Shown: positions 7,613-15,166 of the stretch, piece after piece | Layout of the letters: each line of letters opens with the position of its first letter | Position numbering within the stretch: the first letter of the stretch is position 1 | Position numbers and translations under genes: made by a program | The notes under the pieces: model-generated | The model's input: only the letters and a program-made list of their open reading frames with translations | Told to the model about the DNA's origin: nothing | The model's database searches: none | DNA from: Lachnospiraceae bacterium | GTDB taxonomy: Bacteria > Bacillota > Clostridia > Lachnospirales > Lachnospiraceae | Assembly (NCBI GenBank): GCA_017620155.1 | Contig: JAFZQY010000104.1 | Coordinates: forward strand, 1-35,135 | DNA: 35,135 nucleotides | Direction: 5' to 3'

Positions 7613-8872
7613 TCAACCCAGATTATCGAATTCTTTAGCGATATCGATCATGAACGCAGCATCCTCTTTGGTCACGTAATTCATGTTGCGCTGTAATCTG
7701 ATACCGGCGTCAGCGGCTCTTTTGATCATTCTTCTGACCAATGTGCGCATTTCGGGCGTGAACGGTTTGAACAGATTGCTCGAGATGGTCATCTTCCTGC
7801 AGCCGACTTCAGCAGCTGTATCGACGAAGCCGTCAACATCGGCTTCATTGTCATTGAGACCTTCCAGAAATATATACTTAAGAACAAAACCCTCAACATT
7901 CTTAAGCTCATAACGCTTAATGTTGTCTATGACTTTATCGAATGTATCCAGTCCTTTAACTTTATGATACGTTTCACGGGTACCGGCATCCAGGGATATC
8001 TGAACCTTCAATGCGCGTCCCGTCTTCAGGAACTCGGCAAACTTCTCCCTGTATATGGATCCGTTTGTCAAAAACGACGCCTTCCAGGGCATACGCAGCA
8101 GTATATCCATCACTTCATCGCAATCCTTGTTTGCGGTGAACTCTCCGTTGGATATATTGAGTTTGAGTTCCGCTGTGTTATACTCGGGCATCTGAGACAG
8201 CTGCTCGATAACTTCATACGTTGTAAGTCCCTCTTTATCTTTTGCAGGATCGTTAAGGAACTTCTCCGCAAAGCAATATACGCATTTATAGTTGCATACG
8301 TCTCCGGGCTGACAGGATCCGAAATTGACCGTGTCAAGTTTGACGGTCTTATGCCAGAAATCATAGACCAGGTGCGGACAGTTCATACAGCCGTTCGGCC
8401 TGTCGTTTCTGATATCGTCAAGCAGCTTCGTCTCGAATGACTTCCACTGATCCAGGCGTTCTTCTACGGTCCCTTCCGCTTTCACCGAAGGGTATTTGCT
8501 TACGATACAGCAAGGTGAAAAGTTGGATGCCCTGTAGCTGATAAAGTGTCCGAGAAAGCTGCACCCGGGACGGTACTCCAGATCCGCTTCAAAAAAATGA
8601 ACATCTAAGGGATCCACCCTCTTACCGAGCATACGGGCGGTATTGATCGCCTTGGAAAACGTTACCCATATGACAGGTTCCGGATATCTCGAGAGTGCTT
8701 CATCCACAGTAACGACTTCATACCTGTCAAACAGCTTACGGTCACGATATTCCTCTACGACCTCAGGCTTTTCTATCATAAGAAGGGGCTCTCCGCCCGA
8801 GATCTGTATATACTGATCCATCTTGCGGGAAAGTCTCCCGGATATGCCATAGTACAGAATCGGTTTATCCAT
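7613..8872 (-). CDS. Radical SAM protein with an extra N-terminal domain
   Basis: This is a 419-residue radical SAM enzyme. The [4Fe-4S] motif CNYKCVYC places the three cysteines at 193, 197 and 200. It is followed by a (beta/alpha) barrel with NISNGEFTANKD, SFLTNGS and KVQISLDAGTRETYHKVKG, as in the SPASM/Twitch-related branch. Residues 1-100 form a separate domain (PILYYGISGR..., then VIWVTFSKAINTA) with a nucleotide-fold look but no motif I recognise. Cysteines at 104, 121, 122, 162, 165 and 187 precede the main cluster and may bind a further metal site. No terminal SPASM cysteine cluster is seen. SD is AGGAT. The substrate is unknown, and no precursor peptide was found beside it. Confidence 0.85.
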   Translation of the reverse strand: MDKPILYYGISGRLSRKMDQYIQISGGEPLLMIEKPEVVEEYRDRKLFDRYEVVTVDEALSRYPEPVIWVTFSKAINTARMLGKRVDPLDVHFFEADLEYRPGCSFLGHFISYRASNFSPCCIVSKYPSVKAEGTVEERLDQWKSFETKLLDDIRNDRPNGCMNCPHLVYDFWHKTVKLDTVNFGSCQPGDVCNYKCVYCFAEKFLNDPAKDKEGLTTYEVIEQLSQMPEYNTAELKLNISNGEFTANKDCDEVMDILLRMPWKASFLTNGSIYREKFAEFLKTGRALKVQISLDAGTRETYHKVKGLDTFDKVIDNIKRYELKNVEGFVLKYIFLEGLNDNEADVDGFVDTAAEVGCRKMTISSNLFKPFTPEMRTLVRRMIKRAADAGIRLQRNMNYVTKEDAAFMIDIAKEFDNLG

Positions 8873-8897
8873 TACGCTGTATCCTCAAATGAGTCCT

Positions 8898-10022
8898 TTA
8901 TTTCATGGTCACGAGTTCGTACTCGCGGGTGCCTATACCTATCTTCTCCGCATGCTCCAGAGTTTCAGCCCACGAAACATTGGGATTACTGTTATGCCAA
9001 ACGTCGCCATGATCATGGAAATGCTCACTCGCCCTGTTATCGCCGAGCTGACTGTTTCTGATCGGCTCCGCCTTCTGACACAGATCCACACACGCCTGAT
9101 CCAGAGCTACGGGATCAAATGAAGCGAGCATACCTATGTCCGGCAGGATCGGGGCATCATTCTCCCCGTGGCAGTCACAGTTCGGAGAAACATCCGTGAT
9201 CAAACTGATATGGAAGTTCGGGCGTCCGCTGACGACCGCTGCAGTGTATTCTGCCATCTTTCTTCCGAGCATCTGCGGAGCGTCCCAGTTATTGTTTTCT
9301 ATCGCATCGAAGGCACATGCACCTATACAGCGTCCGCACCCCTTGCACTTATCAGGATCTATCCATGCCTTATTACCGTCATAACTGATAGCATCGGATC
9401 CGCATTCCTTTGCGCAGCGGCGGCATCCCCTGCACATATCCGTGATAACATGCGGCTGACCGCTGTTATGCTGCTGCATCTTGCCTGCACGGCTTCCGCA
9501 GCCCATACCTATATTCTTGATCGCACCGCCGAATCCGGCCTGTTCATGGCCTTTGAAGTGGTTGAGCGAGATCACGATATCGGCGTCCATAACTGCTCTT
9601 CCGATATACGCTTCCTTGCAGTATTCGCCGTTTGGTACGGAAACGGCTATATCATCTGTTCCGCGCAGGCCATCGGCTATGATGATCTGGCATCCTGTAG
9701 TTATTGTATTGAATCCGTTGATGTTGGCACAGTCCATGTGCTCTAGTGCATGCTTACGGCTTCCCGGATACAGAGTATTACAGTCAGTCAAAAAAGGTAA
9801 TCCACCCTGTTCCTTGATCACGTCAGCAACCGCTTTGGCGTAATTAGGCCTCAGATATGCAAGATTACCCAGCTCTCCGAAATGCATCTTGATTGCTACG
9901 AACTTACCGTCCATATCGATCTGACCGATACCGGCAAGTCGTATCAGTTTCTGAAGCTTAGCCGTCAGGCTTACTCCCAGTACTGTCCTGAAATCGGTAA
10001 AATAGACTTTTGATCTCTCCAT
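8898..10022 (-). CDS. DUF362 protein with two [4Fe-4S] ferredoxin motifs
   Basis: This 374-residue protein has a DUF362 domain: KVYFTDF, then KMHFGELGNLAYLRPNY, FLTDCNTLYPGSR, and LNHFKGHEQAGFGGAIKNIG with GMGCGSRAGK. Inserted at about residues 197-240 is a 2[4Fe-4S] ferredoxin segment (CRGCRRCAKEC...CKGCGRCIGAC). DUF362 ferredoxin proteins are common in anaerobes and are thought to take part in electron transfer; the partner is unknown. A histidine- and aspartate-rich stretch (SEHFHDHGDVWH) lies near the C-terminus. The SD is GGGGAG. It sits 25 bases upstream of the radical SAM gene, so it could plausibly supply electrons to that enzyme (inference). Confidence 0.88.
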   Translation of the reverse strand: MERSKVYFTDFRTVLGVSLTAKLQKLIRLAGIGQIDMDGKFVAIKMHFGELGNLAYLRPNYAKAVADVIKEQGGLPFLTDCNTLYPGSRKHALEHMDCANINGFNTITTGCQIIIADGLRGTDDIAVSVPNGEYCKEAYIGRAVMDADIVISLNHFKGHEQAGFGGAIKNIGMGCGSRAGKMQQHNSGQPHVITDMCRGCRRCAKECGSDAISYDGNKAWIDPDKCKGCGRCIGACAFDAIENNNWDAPQMLGRKMAEYTAAVVSGRPNFHISLITDVSPNCDCHGENDAPILPDIGMLASFDPVALDQACVDLCQKAEPIRNSQLGDNRASEHFHDHGDVWHNSNPNVSWAETLEHAEKIGIGTREYELVTMK

Positions 10023-10041
10023 ATAAATCTCCCCTGCGAGT

Positions 10042-11091
10042 CTATGGACGCAGTCTTACTTCGAGTCTGACCGGATTATGGTCGGAACATTCAAAGCCTC
10101 TGTCGATCACCTCTACAGACTGTACTTCCACGTTATCCGATACTACAAAACCATCTATGATATATACCTGTGAAGACTCATAATCCTCAAACGGTTCTTC
10201 CAGCGATCTGCATGACGGCACATTATCGGCAACGGCGAGTTTAAACCCAGCCGGTATATCACTGAGCATGATCTCGCCCGGAAGCCAGCCGGTCTCTGAC
10301 AGGATCGGAGGATTGTCATTCACCTCAAATTCCTGATTAAAGTCTCCTCCGACTATTACGTAATTGCCTTTTGCATACTCCTCGTCGATCAGGTCGCAGA
10401 GCACATTCATCTGCATATCACGCTTCTCCTCATCCGTATATGCCTCCAGATGAAGGTTCACAAGTACAAGCTCCCTGTCGGAATCCTGCACGGGGATGCG
10501 CTCTACGAGCAGACATCTCTTGAGATATCCCATCGACATATACCAGGGCGCCGTATCGGGAAGTGCGTATCTTACGGCGTCACCGACATTCAATCCGGTA
10601 TAGGTGACCAGACCGCTGTATACCTTGCCTATGGGCGGGATCGGATAGGGAACGAACGAGACCTTATAATTGCATGCAAAAGCAGACGGCTTACCGATCG
10701 ATGAAGCCAGATATGCAACCTCGTTATTGTTATATGACCTGCGTGAATCGATATCAGCCTCCTGAACAAAGACGATATCGCAATCCTCCCCGTTGATCAC
10801 GGAAGCAATTCCCGAGAGATTCTCCATGACCTTATCGGAAGACTGGGGCAGGACGCCCTCGCCGCCGTCCATAAAGAAGTCTTCTTCCTTATTGTAGCCG
10901 GCGTATCCGATATTAAATGTCAGTATGCTGAGCTCATCACCTGCACTGACCGTCTGGGAGCCGGAATTAAAATCAACCTGCTCTTCCGCATCCGGTGAAT
11001 ACATGGTGATCCTCAGATATACCACGAATAAGACCGGGATCAGGATTATGATCCCCAATATGATACCGATTATCTTAAGTACTTTCTTCAT
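10042..11091 (-). CDS. Membrane-anchored endonuclease/exonuclease/phosphatase-fold protein
   Basis: This 349-residue protein begins with a basic start and one hydrophobic helix (IIGIILGIIILIPVLFVVYL, residues 8-27). It is therefore an N-terminal membrane anchor or uncleaved signal, with the catalytic domain probably outside. The EEP fold is shown by SILTFNIGYAGY, the metal-binding Glu in VFVQEADID, LVNLHLEAYTD, VGGDFNQEF and the C-terminal SDHNPVRLE. These are the classic Asn/Glu/His/Asp-Asn/Asp-His residues of this superfamily, which hydrolyses phosphodiesters in nucleic acids, sphingolipids or inositol phosphates. The substrate is not predictable. It follows metY by 31 bases and precedes the DUF362 gene by 19. 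Confidence 0.85.
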   Translation of the reverse strand: MKKVLKIIGIILGIIILIPVLFVVYLRITMYSPDAEEQVDFNSGSQTVSAGDELSILTFNIGYAGYNKEEDFFMDGGEGVLPQSSDKVMENLSGIASVINGEDCDIVFVQEADIDSRRSYNNNEVAYLASSIGKPSAFACNYKVSFVPYPIPPIGKVYSGLVTYTGLNVGDAVRYALPDTAPWYMSMGYLKRCLLVERIPVQDSDRELVLVNLHLEAYTDEEKRDMQMNVLCDLIDEEYAKGNYVIVGGDFNQEFEVNDNPPILSETGWLPGEIMLSDIPAGFKLAVADNVPSCRSLEEPFEDYESSQVYIIDGFVVSDNVEVQSVEVIDRGFECSDHNPVRLEVRLRP

Positions 11092-11122
11092 TACATATGA
11101 TCCGCCGCTTTAGTTTATTGAT

Positions 11123-12406
11123 TCAGACTGCTGCAAGTGCCTGTGCAAGGTCATCTATCAGATCCTGCTTATCTTCCAGACCGCATGACATACGGATCAG
11201 GCCGGCAGGAATACCTGCATCAGCCAGCTGCTCATCAGTCATCTGGCGGTGAGTGCTCGTAGCGGGATTCAGACAGCATGTACGTGCATCGGCCACATGG
11301 GTCTCTATAGCTGCTAGCTTCAGATTCTTCATGAACTTCTCTGCAGCGGCACGTCCGCCGGCCAGCTCAAAGCTCACAACTCCGCAGCCGCCGTTCGGCA
11401 GATACTTCTGTGCGATCTCATAGTACTTATCAGACTTAAGTCCGGAATAGCTTACGTGTGTCACCTTAGACTGTGACTCCAGGAATTCAGCGACCGCCTG
11501 ACCGTTTTCCACATGTCTGGCCATACGTACGTGCAGTGATTCCAGACCCAGATTCAACAGGAAAGCATTCTGCGGCGACTGTATACATCCGAAGTCTCTC
11601 ATGAGCTGGGCGGTACATTTGGTTATGAATGCTCCTCCCTGTCCGAACTTCTCGGCATAGGTAATGCCGTGGTAGGAATCATCGGGGGTGCACAGTCCGG
11701 GGAACTTGTCCGCATGAGCCATCCAGTCAAACTTACCGGAATCTACTATTGCACCTCCGACAGCTGCTCCGTGTCCGTCCATGTACTTGGTCGTTGAGTG
11801 CGTAACGATATCAGCTCCCCATTCTATGGGTCTGCAGTTAACGGGAGTCGGGAATGTATTATCTACAATGAGCGGTACACCGTGCGCATGAGCCACACGG
11901 GCGAATCTCTCTATGTCGAGAACGGTAAGTGCGGGATTCGCTATGGTCTCTCCGAACATCGCGCGAGTGTTATCGCGGAATGCTGCATTGAGTTCCTCTT
12001 CCGTCGCATCGGGTGTGACAAATGTCACATCAATTCCCATCTTTGCCATGGTTACGGCAATCAGATTGAATGTTCCTCCGTATATGGAAGATGAGGCTAC
12101 GATGTGTGAACCGCATTCGCATATATTAAACAGAGCAAAGAAATTCGCAGCCTGTCCCGAACTGGTAAGCATAGCTGCAGTACCTCCCTCCAACTCGGCG
12201 ATCTTGGCTGCCACAAAATCATTGGTAGGATTCTGCAGACGCGTATAGAAGTATCCGCTGGCCTCAAGGTCAAACAGCTTACCCATATCCTCACTCGTAT
12301 CATACTTGAATGTAGTAGACTGTATGATCGGTATCTGTCTGGGTTCTCCGTTGCCCGGGGTATATCCGCCCTGTACACATCTGGTATTGATTCTGTAATC
12401 GCTCAT
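11123..12406 (-). CDS. metY: O-acetylhomoserine sulfhydrylase (Cys/Met metabolism PLP enzyme)
   Basis: This 427-residue PLP enzyme makes homocysteine from O-acetylhomoserine and sulfide, so it joins sulfur assimilation to methionine synthesis. It has the Cys/Met-metabolism signature: TRLQNPTNDFVAAKIAELEGG (near 55), SSGQAANFFAL, and SIYGGTFNLI. The PLP-binding Lys is Lys207 in THSTTKYMDGHG, followed by an inserted loop (PGLCTPDDSYHGITY) that is typical of MetY and absent from shorter gamma-synthases such as MetB. Length is right for MetY. The ATG has AAAAGGAG upstream. No S-box riboswitch is visible in the short leader. Confidence 0.93.
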   Translation of the reverse strand: MSDYRINTRCVQGGYTPGNGEPRQIPIIQSTTFKYDTSEDMGKLFDLEASGYFYTRLQNPTNDFVAAKIAELEGGTAAMLTSSGQAANFFALFNICECGSHIVASSSIYGGTFNLIAVTMAKMGIDVTFVTPDATEEELNAAFRDNTRAMFGETIANPALTVLDIERFARVAHAHGVPLIVDNTFPTPVNCRPIEWGADIVTHSTTKYMDGHGAAVGGAIVDSGKFDWMAHADKFPGLCTPDDSYHGITYAEKFGQGGAFITKCTAQLMRDFGCIQSPQNAFLLNLGLESLHVRMARHVENGQAVAEFLESQSKVTHVSYSGLKSDKYYEIAQKYLPNGGCGVVSFELAGGRAAAEKFMKNLKLAAIETHVADARTCCLNPATSTHRQMTDEQLADAGIPAGLIRMSCGLEDKQDLIDDLAQALAAV

Positions 12407-12492
12407 GTCGTTCTCCTTTTCAGATTAGTATCTTCATAAGTATAGCATAATCATACGGTGCTGAGAATAGGATCGAGCAGGGAAGATGCAAT
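12407..12492 (-). promoter_or_regulatory. metY promoter and leader
   Basis: On the minus strand TTCTCA (12462-12467) is 17 bases upstream of TATACT (12439-12444), and the latter is preceded by TGC, an extended -10. This would start transcription about 25 bases before the metY ATG, right after the tsf terminator. The remaining leader is too short for a SAM riboswitch. The -35 matches consensus only partly, so the extended -10 carries most of the weight. Confidence 0.5.
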
Positions 12493-12525
12493 AAAAAAGC
12501 ACCCGGAAAATTATATTCCGGGTGC
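12493..12525 (-). terminator. Rho-independent terminator after tsf
   Basis: A perfect 10-bp stem is formed by GCACCCGGAA (12499-12508) and TTCCGGGTGC (12516-12525), with a 7-base loop. On the minus strand it is followed by six T residues plus (12498-12493). It lies 25 bases after the tsf stop and is oriented to end the rpsB-tsf transcript. Confidence 0.93.
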
Positions 12526-12549
12526 CTGTCAGATCTGATGTCCGGGAGA

Positions 12550-13470
12550 TTATGCGTTCATCTGAGCTGCTACTTCAGCTGCAAAGTCTTCGTTCTTCTT
12601 CTCCATACCCTCGCCTACCTCGAAACGGATGAACTTGGTAAGCTTGAGATCCTTATTAACGGTAGCAAGGTACTGTGCTACAGACTGCTTGCCATCCTCT
12701 GCTCTTACATATACCTGATCAAGGAGAACCACGTCCTTAAGGAGCTTGTTCACACGACCCTTGATGATGCCGGCCTTAACCTGCTCAGGCTTTGCAGCTT
12801 CCTTGGGATCTGCATCCATCTGAGCCTTGAGGATCTCAGTCTCATGATCGATATAAGACTGATCAACATCGCTGTCTGCGATGAACTTGGGGCTCATGGC
12901 TGCGATCTGCATAGCTACGTTGGTAAGTGCTTCCTCAACAGAAGCATCATTGCCTGCGCCGTCAGCAGCAACTACAACGCCGATACGTCCGCCGCCGTGA
13001 AGATAAGATACCACACAGTCACCGGAAGCCTTCTCGAATCTTCTGATGGAGAGTTTCTCACCGATGGTAGCTGTCTTCTCAACCAGGATATCCTTAACTG
13101 TCTTGGAGGCATCCTCGTTCCACTTCTCCTCAAGCAGTGCGTCAACATCAGCTGCACCTGAAGCAAGTGCCTGCTTTGCAACGCCCTCAACGAAGCTCTG
13201 GAATACCTCATTCTTAGCTACAAAGTCTGTCTCGGAGTTAACCTCAACTACTGCAGCTGTCTTATCGTTATCTATAGCTACGCGGCAGATACCCTCAGCA
13301 GCGATCCTGCCGGCCTTCTTCTCAGCCTTGGCAGCTCCGCTCTTTCTGAGCACCTCGATAGCTTCTTCCATATTACCGTCTGTCTCGGCAAGTGCCTTCT
13401 TGCAGTCCATCATACCTGCGCCTGTAGTCTCACGCAGTTCCTTGACCATGGATGCTGTAATCTCAGCCAT
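12550..13470 (-). CDS. tsf: Translation elongation factor Ts
   Basis: EF-Ts exchanges GDP for GTP on EF-Tu. The 306-residue protein has the N-terminal UBA-like domain (MVKELRETTGAGMMDCKKAL, residues 8-27) and the strictly conserved EF-Tu contact TDFVAKN near residue 81. The dimerisation core includes SYLHGGGRIGVVV and later VLLDQVYVRAEDGKQSV. Length is normal for the Bacillota form. SD is AGGAGG eight bases before ATG. It follows rpsB after 25 bases, the near-universal rpsB-tsf order, and is closed by a strong terminator. Confidence 0.97.
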   Translation of the reverse strand: MAEITASMVKELRETTGAGMMDCKKALAETDGNMEEAIEVLRKSGAAKAEKKAGRIAAEGICRVAIDNDKTAAVVEVNSETDFVAKNEVFQSFVEGVAKQALASGAADVDALLEEKWNEDASKTVKDILVEKTATIGEKLSIRRFEKASGDCVVSYLHGGGRIGVVVAADGAGNDASVEEALTNVAMQIAAMSPKFIADSDVDQSYIDHETEILKAQMDADPKEAAKPEQVKAGIIKGRVNKLLKDVVLLDQVYVRAEDGKQSVAQYLATVNKDLKLTKFIRFEVGEGMEKKNEDFAAEVAAQMNA

Positions 13471-13495
13471 ATCTGTATCCTCCTAATCGTGTATC

Positions 13496-14266
13496 TTATT
13501 CTTCCTCAGCAGCTACTTCTTCGATGTCCTCTGCCTCTGCAGCTTCAGCATCGCCTGCCATCTCATCAGCGGTTACCATCTCTTCGCCCTGGTTAGCCTC
13601 GATGACTGCATCAGCCATCTTGGATGTCAGAAGCTTAACCGCACGGATAGCATCATCATTGCCGGGGATCACGTAATCGAGCTCCTCGGGATCGCAGTTG
13701 GTATCACCGATACCGATCAGTGTGATACCGAGTGAGTGAGCTTCCTGTACACATATATGCTCTTTCTTGGGATCTACTACGAAGATAGCATCGGGAATAC
13801 GGGTCATATTCTTGATACCGCCGAGGTTCTTCTCAAGCTTCTCCCACTCCTTACGAAGCTGTACAACCTCTTTCTTGGGAAGTACATCGAATGTTCCGTC
13901 CTCAGACATTCTCTCGATAGCCTTGAGTCTGTCCACACGTGAACGGATGGTGCGGAAGTTGGTCAGCATACCGCCGAGCCATCTCTCATTAACATAGAAC
14001 ATACCGCAACGCTCAGCTTCAGTCTTAACCGCATCCTGAGCCTGCTTCTTGGTACCTACAAAAAGGATGGTACCGCCCTGGGAAGCAATGTCGAATACCG
14101 CATTGTATGCCTCATCAACCTTGCCTACAGACTTCTGCAGGTCGATGATATGGATCCCGTTACGCTCGGTAAAGATGTAAGGAGCCATCTTAGGGTTCCA
14201 TCTGCGGGTCTGGTGTCCAAAGTGAACACCTGCTTCCAGTAACTGTTTCATTGATACTACACTCAT
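13496..14266 (-). CDS. rpsB: 30S ribosomal protein S2
   Basis: S2 is a 30S protein at the head-body junction, needed together with S1 in many bacteria. The protein has the signature [18 protein letters not shown], then the [15 protein letters not shown] block and [16 protein letters not shown]. The C-terminus (about residues 225-256) is a low-complexity, strongly acidic Glu/Ala-rich tail, longer than in Bacillus S2, as is common in Lachnospiraceae (recalled, not checked). SD is GGAGG. It is the first gene of the rpsB-tsf operon and has a leader of about 140 bases with an unusual hairpin. Confidence 0.97.
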   Translation of the reverse strand: MSVVSMKQLLEAGVHFGHQTRRWNPKMAPYIFTERNGIHIIDLQKSVGKVDEAYNAVFDIASQGGTILFVGTKKQAQDAVKTEAERCGMFYVNERWLGGMLTNFRTIRSRVDRLKAIERMSEDGTFDVLPKKEVVQLRKEWEKLEKNLGGIKNMTRIPDAIFVVDPKKEHICVQEAHSLGITLIGIGDTNCDPEELDYVIPGNDDAIRAVKLLTSKMADAVIEANQGEEMVTADEMAGDAEAAEAEDIEEVAAEEE

Positions 14267-14381
14267 TTCAAAACCTCCATCTGGTTGAACTTCCGTGCAT
14301 CTAACCCTTGAAGCTTATCAGGCACCATACGGAAATATGCACGTGTTTATTTGCCGCATACGCAGTCTAATCTTTCGCATG

Positions 14382-14407
14382 AAAAAGGACATGCGAAGCG
14401 CATGCCC
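14382..14407 (-). terminator. Hairpin with U-tract: motility operon terminator or rpsB attenuator
   Basis: Minus-strand RNA forms a 9-bp stem (14407-14399 with 14395-14387, one G-U pair) around a CUU loop and is followed by UUUUU (14386-14382). It lies 60 bases after the last gene of the motility operon, so it can end that transcript. It also sits at the start of the rpsB transcript. A following CAUGCG (14381-14376) could pair with the 3' arm instead, which would break the terminator. Confidence 0.65.
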
Positions 14408-14411
14408 AACT

Positions 14412-14440
14412 ATAATACTACTAATATATGCAGAAATCAA
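14412..14440 (-). promoter_or_regulatory. Vegetative (sigma-A) promoter for rpsB-tsf
   Basis: Minus strand: TTGATT (14435-14440), a 17-base spacer, then TATTAT (14412-14417), each matching consensus at four or five of six positions. Transcription would begin near 14404-14406, at the very start of the hairpin described next. Confidence 0.65.
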
Positions 14441-14445
14441 TACAT

Positions 14446-14453
14446 TATCGGCA
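14446..14453 (-). promoter_or_regulatory. Possible sigma-28 (FliA) -10 element
   Basis: The minus strand reads GCCGATAA, the exact consensus -10 of sigma-28 promoters. A TAAA lies 13 bases upstream, overlapping the stop codon of the preceding gene. The usual distance is about 15, so the match is imperfect. An eight-base match is expected about once by chance in a window this size on two strands, and another occurs inside flhB. Confidence 0.25.
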
Positions 14454-14466
14454 GTTTATGCGTATT

Positions 14467-15165
14467 TTATCTGCCGGTGATCATCCGGGCGATCTCGTCA
14501 TCGCTCATACCGGCACTGATGGTATATGTACCGGTGCGCAGAACCCTGTCATATCCGTGTGAACACAGAAAACGGTCATATTCCGCAGCCGATGATACGA
14601 TACCCGCATCCGCGAGCTTGCGGGCCACTCTGTCAGATGAATCTCCCGAGGATATGGTAATGGTACCTGCTCCTGAATCCGCAGCTGCGGGAGCTTCGAT
14701 CTCAGGTTCTTCCGTTACATCGGTAATGACTGCAGCCGAATCATCCTCAGTCGGATAGTCCAGCACGGGATCATCATATACATCCGTGGATATCTCAGCC
14801 GTGGTATCCTCAAGCAGTGCGGAAGCATCGGCTATGACATCATCAGCAGACTCCTCCGGCTCCGTGACGGCATCCTGCCCCGGCGCTTCAGTAACTTCAT
14901 CAGTGCTTTCTGCGGGCTCGGAATCAGATGTGACATCCGTCACATTATTCTCGTTGTTATCTATCTCAGCCAGCATTTCTTCAGTACTCGGTATCTCTTC
15001 GATCAGTCTGGTCGAACCGTCAACCATACCGAGTTCAGCGGCACGCTCCTTGATCTGCGCGTCGCTCATGGTGCCGTCTTTATGCCGATAGTTGTGTATA
15101 CCCAGTATAAGGGCTGTAACTATAAGTCCCAGGCCTAAGCCTCTCAAATAGTATTTCAGATTCAT
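14467..15165 (-). CDS. Membrane-anchored acidic protein with a C-terminal YceG/MltG-like subdomain
   Basis: This 232-residue protein has one N-terminal TM helix (about 8-24, LGLGLIVTALILGI). A long Asp/Glu/Thr/Ser-rich linker follows (about 55-165). The globular tail (TITISSGDSSDRVARKLADA...GTYTISAGMSDDEIARMITG) matches the LysM-like first half of the MltG/YceG fold. The catalytic half with the active-site Glu of MltG is absent, so it is unlikely to cut peptidoglycan. It could bind the wall or a partner outside the membrane. It is the last gene of the motility operon, one base after the DUF6115 gene. The name endolytic transglycosylase sometimes given to such proteins is not supported here. 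Confidence 0.65.
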   Translation of the reverse strand: MNLKYYLRGLGLGLIVTALILGIHNYRHKDGTMSDAQIKERAAELGMVDGSTRLIEEIPSTEEMLAEIDNNENNVTDVTSDSEPAESTDEVTEAPGQDAVTEPEESADDVIADASALLEDTTAEISTDVYDDPVLDYPTEDDSAAVITDVTEEPEIEAPAAADSGAGTITISSGDSSDRVARKLADAGIVSSAAEYDRFLCSHGYDRVLRTGTYTISAGMSDDEIARMITGR

Positions 15166-15166
15166 A

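Larger units (their letters stand above)
14267..14466 (-). promoter_or_regulatory. rpsB upstream region and 5' leader
   Basis: This 200-base gene-free stretch holds, in minus-strand order, a GCCGATAA sigma-28-like box (14446-14453), a vegetative promoter (14412-14440), a hairpin with U-tract (14382-14407), and about 110 bases of leader to the rpsB SD. The distal leader has no stem I could draw with confidence. The length suggests a regulatory leader, as autoregulation by S2 is known for rpsB in other bacteria. Confidence 0.5.

Noticed and set aside
12407-12492. Possible SAM (S-box) riboswitch before metY
   Set aside because: The gap from the tsf terminator to the start codon is too short, and no S-box core sequences or terminator were seen.
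14467-15165. Annotation as an endolytic transglycosylase
   Set aside because: Only the non-catalytic subdomain is present, so enzyme activity is not supported.
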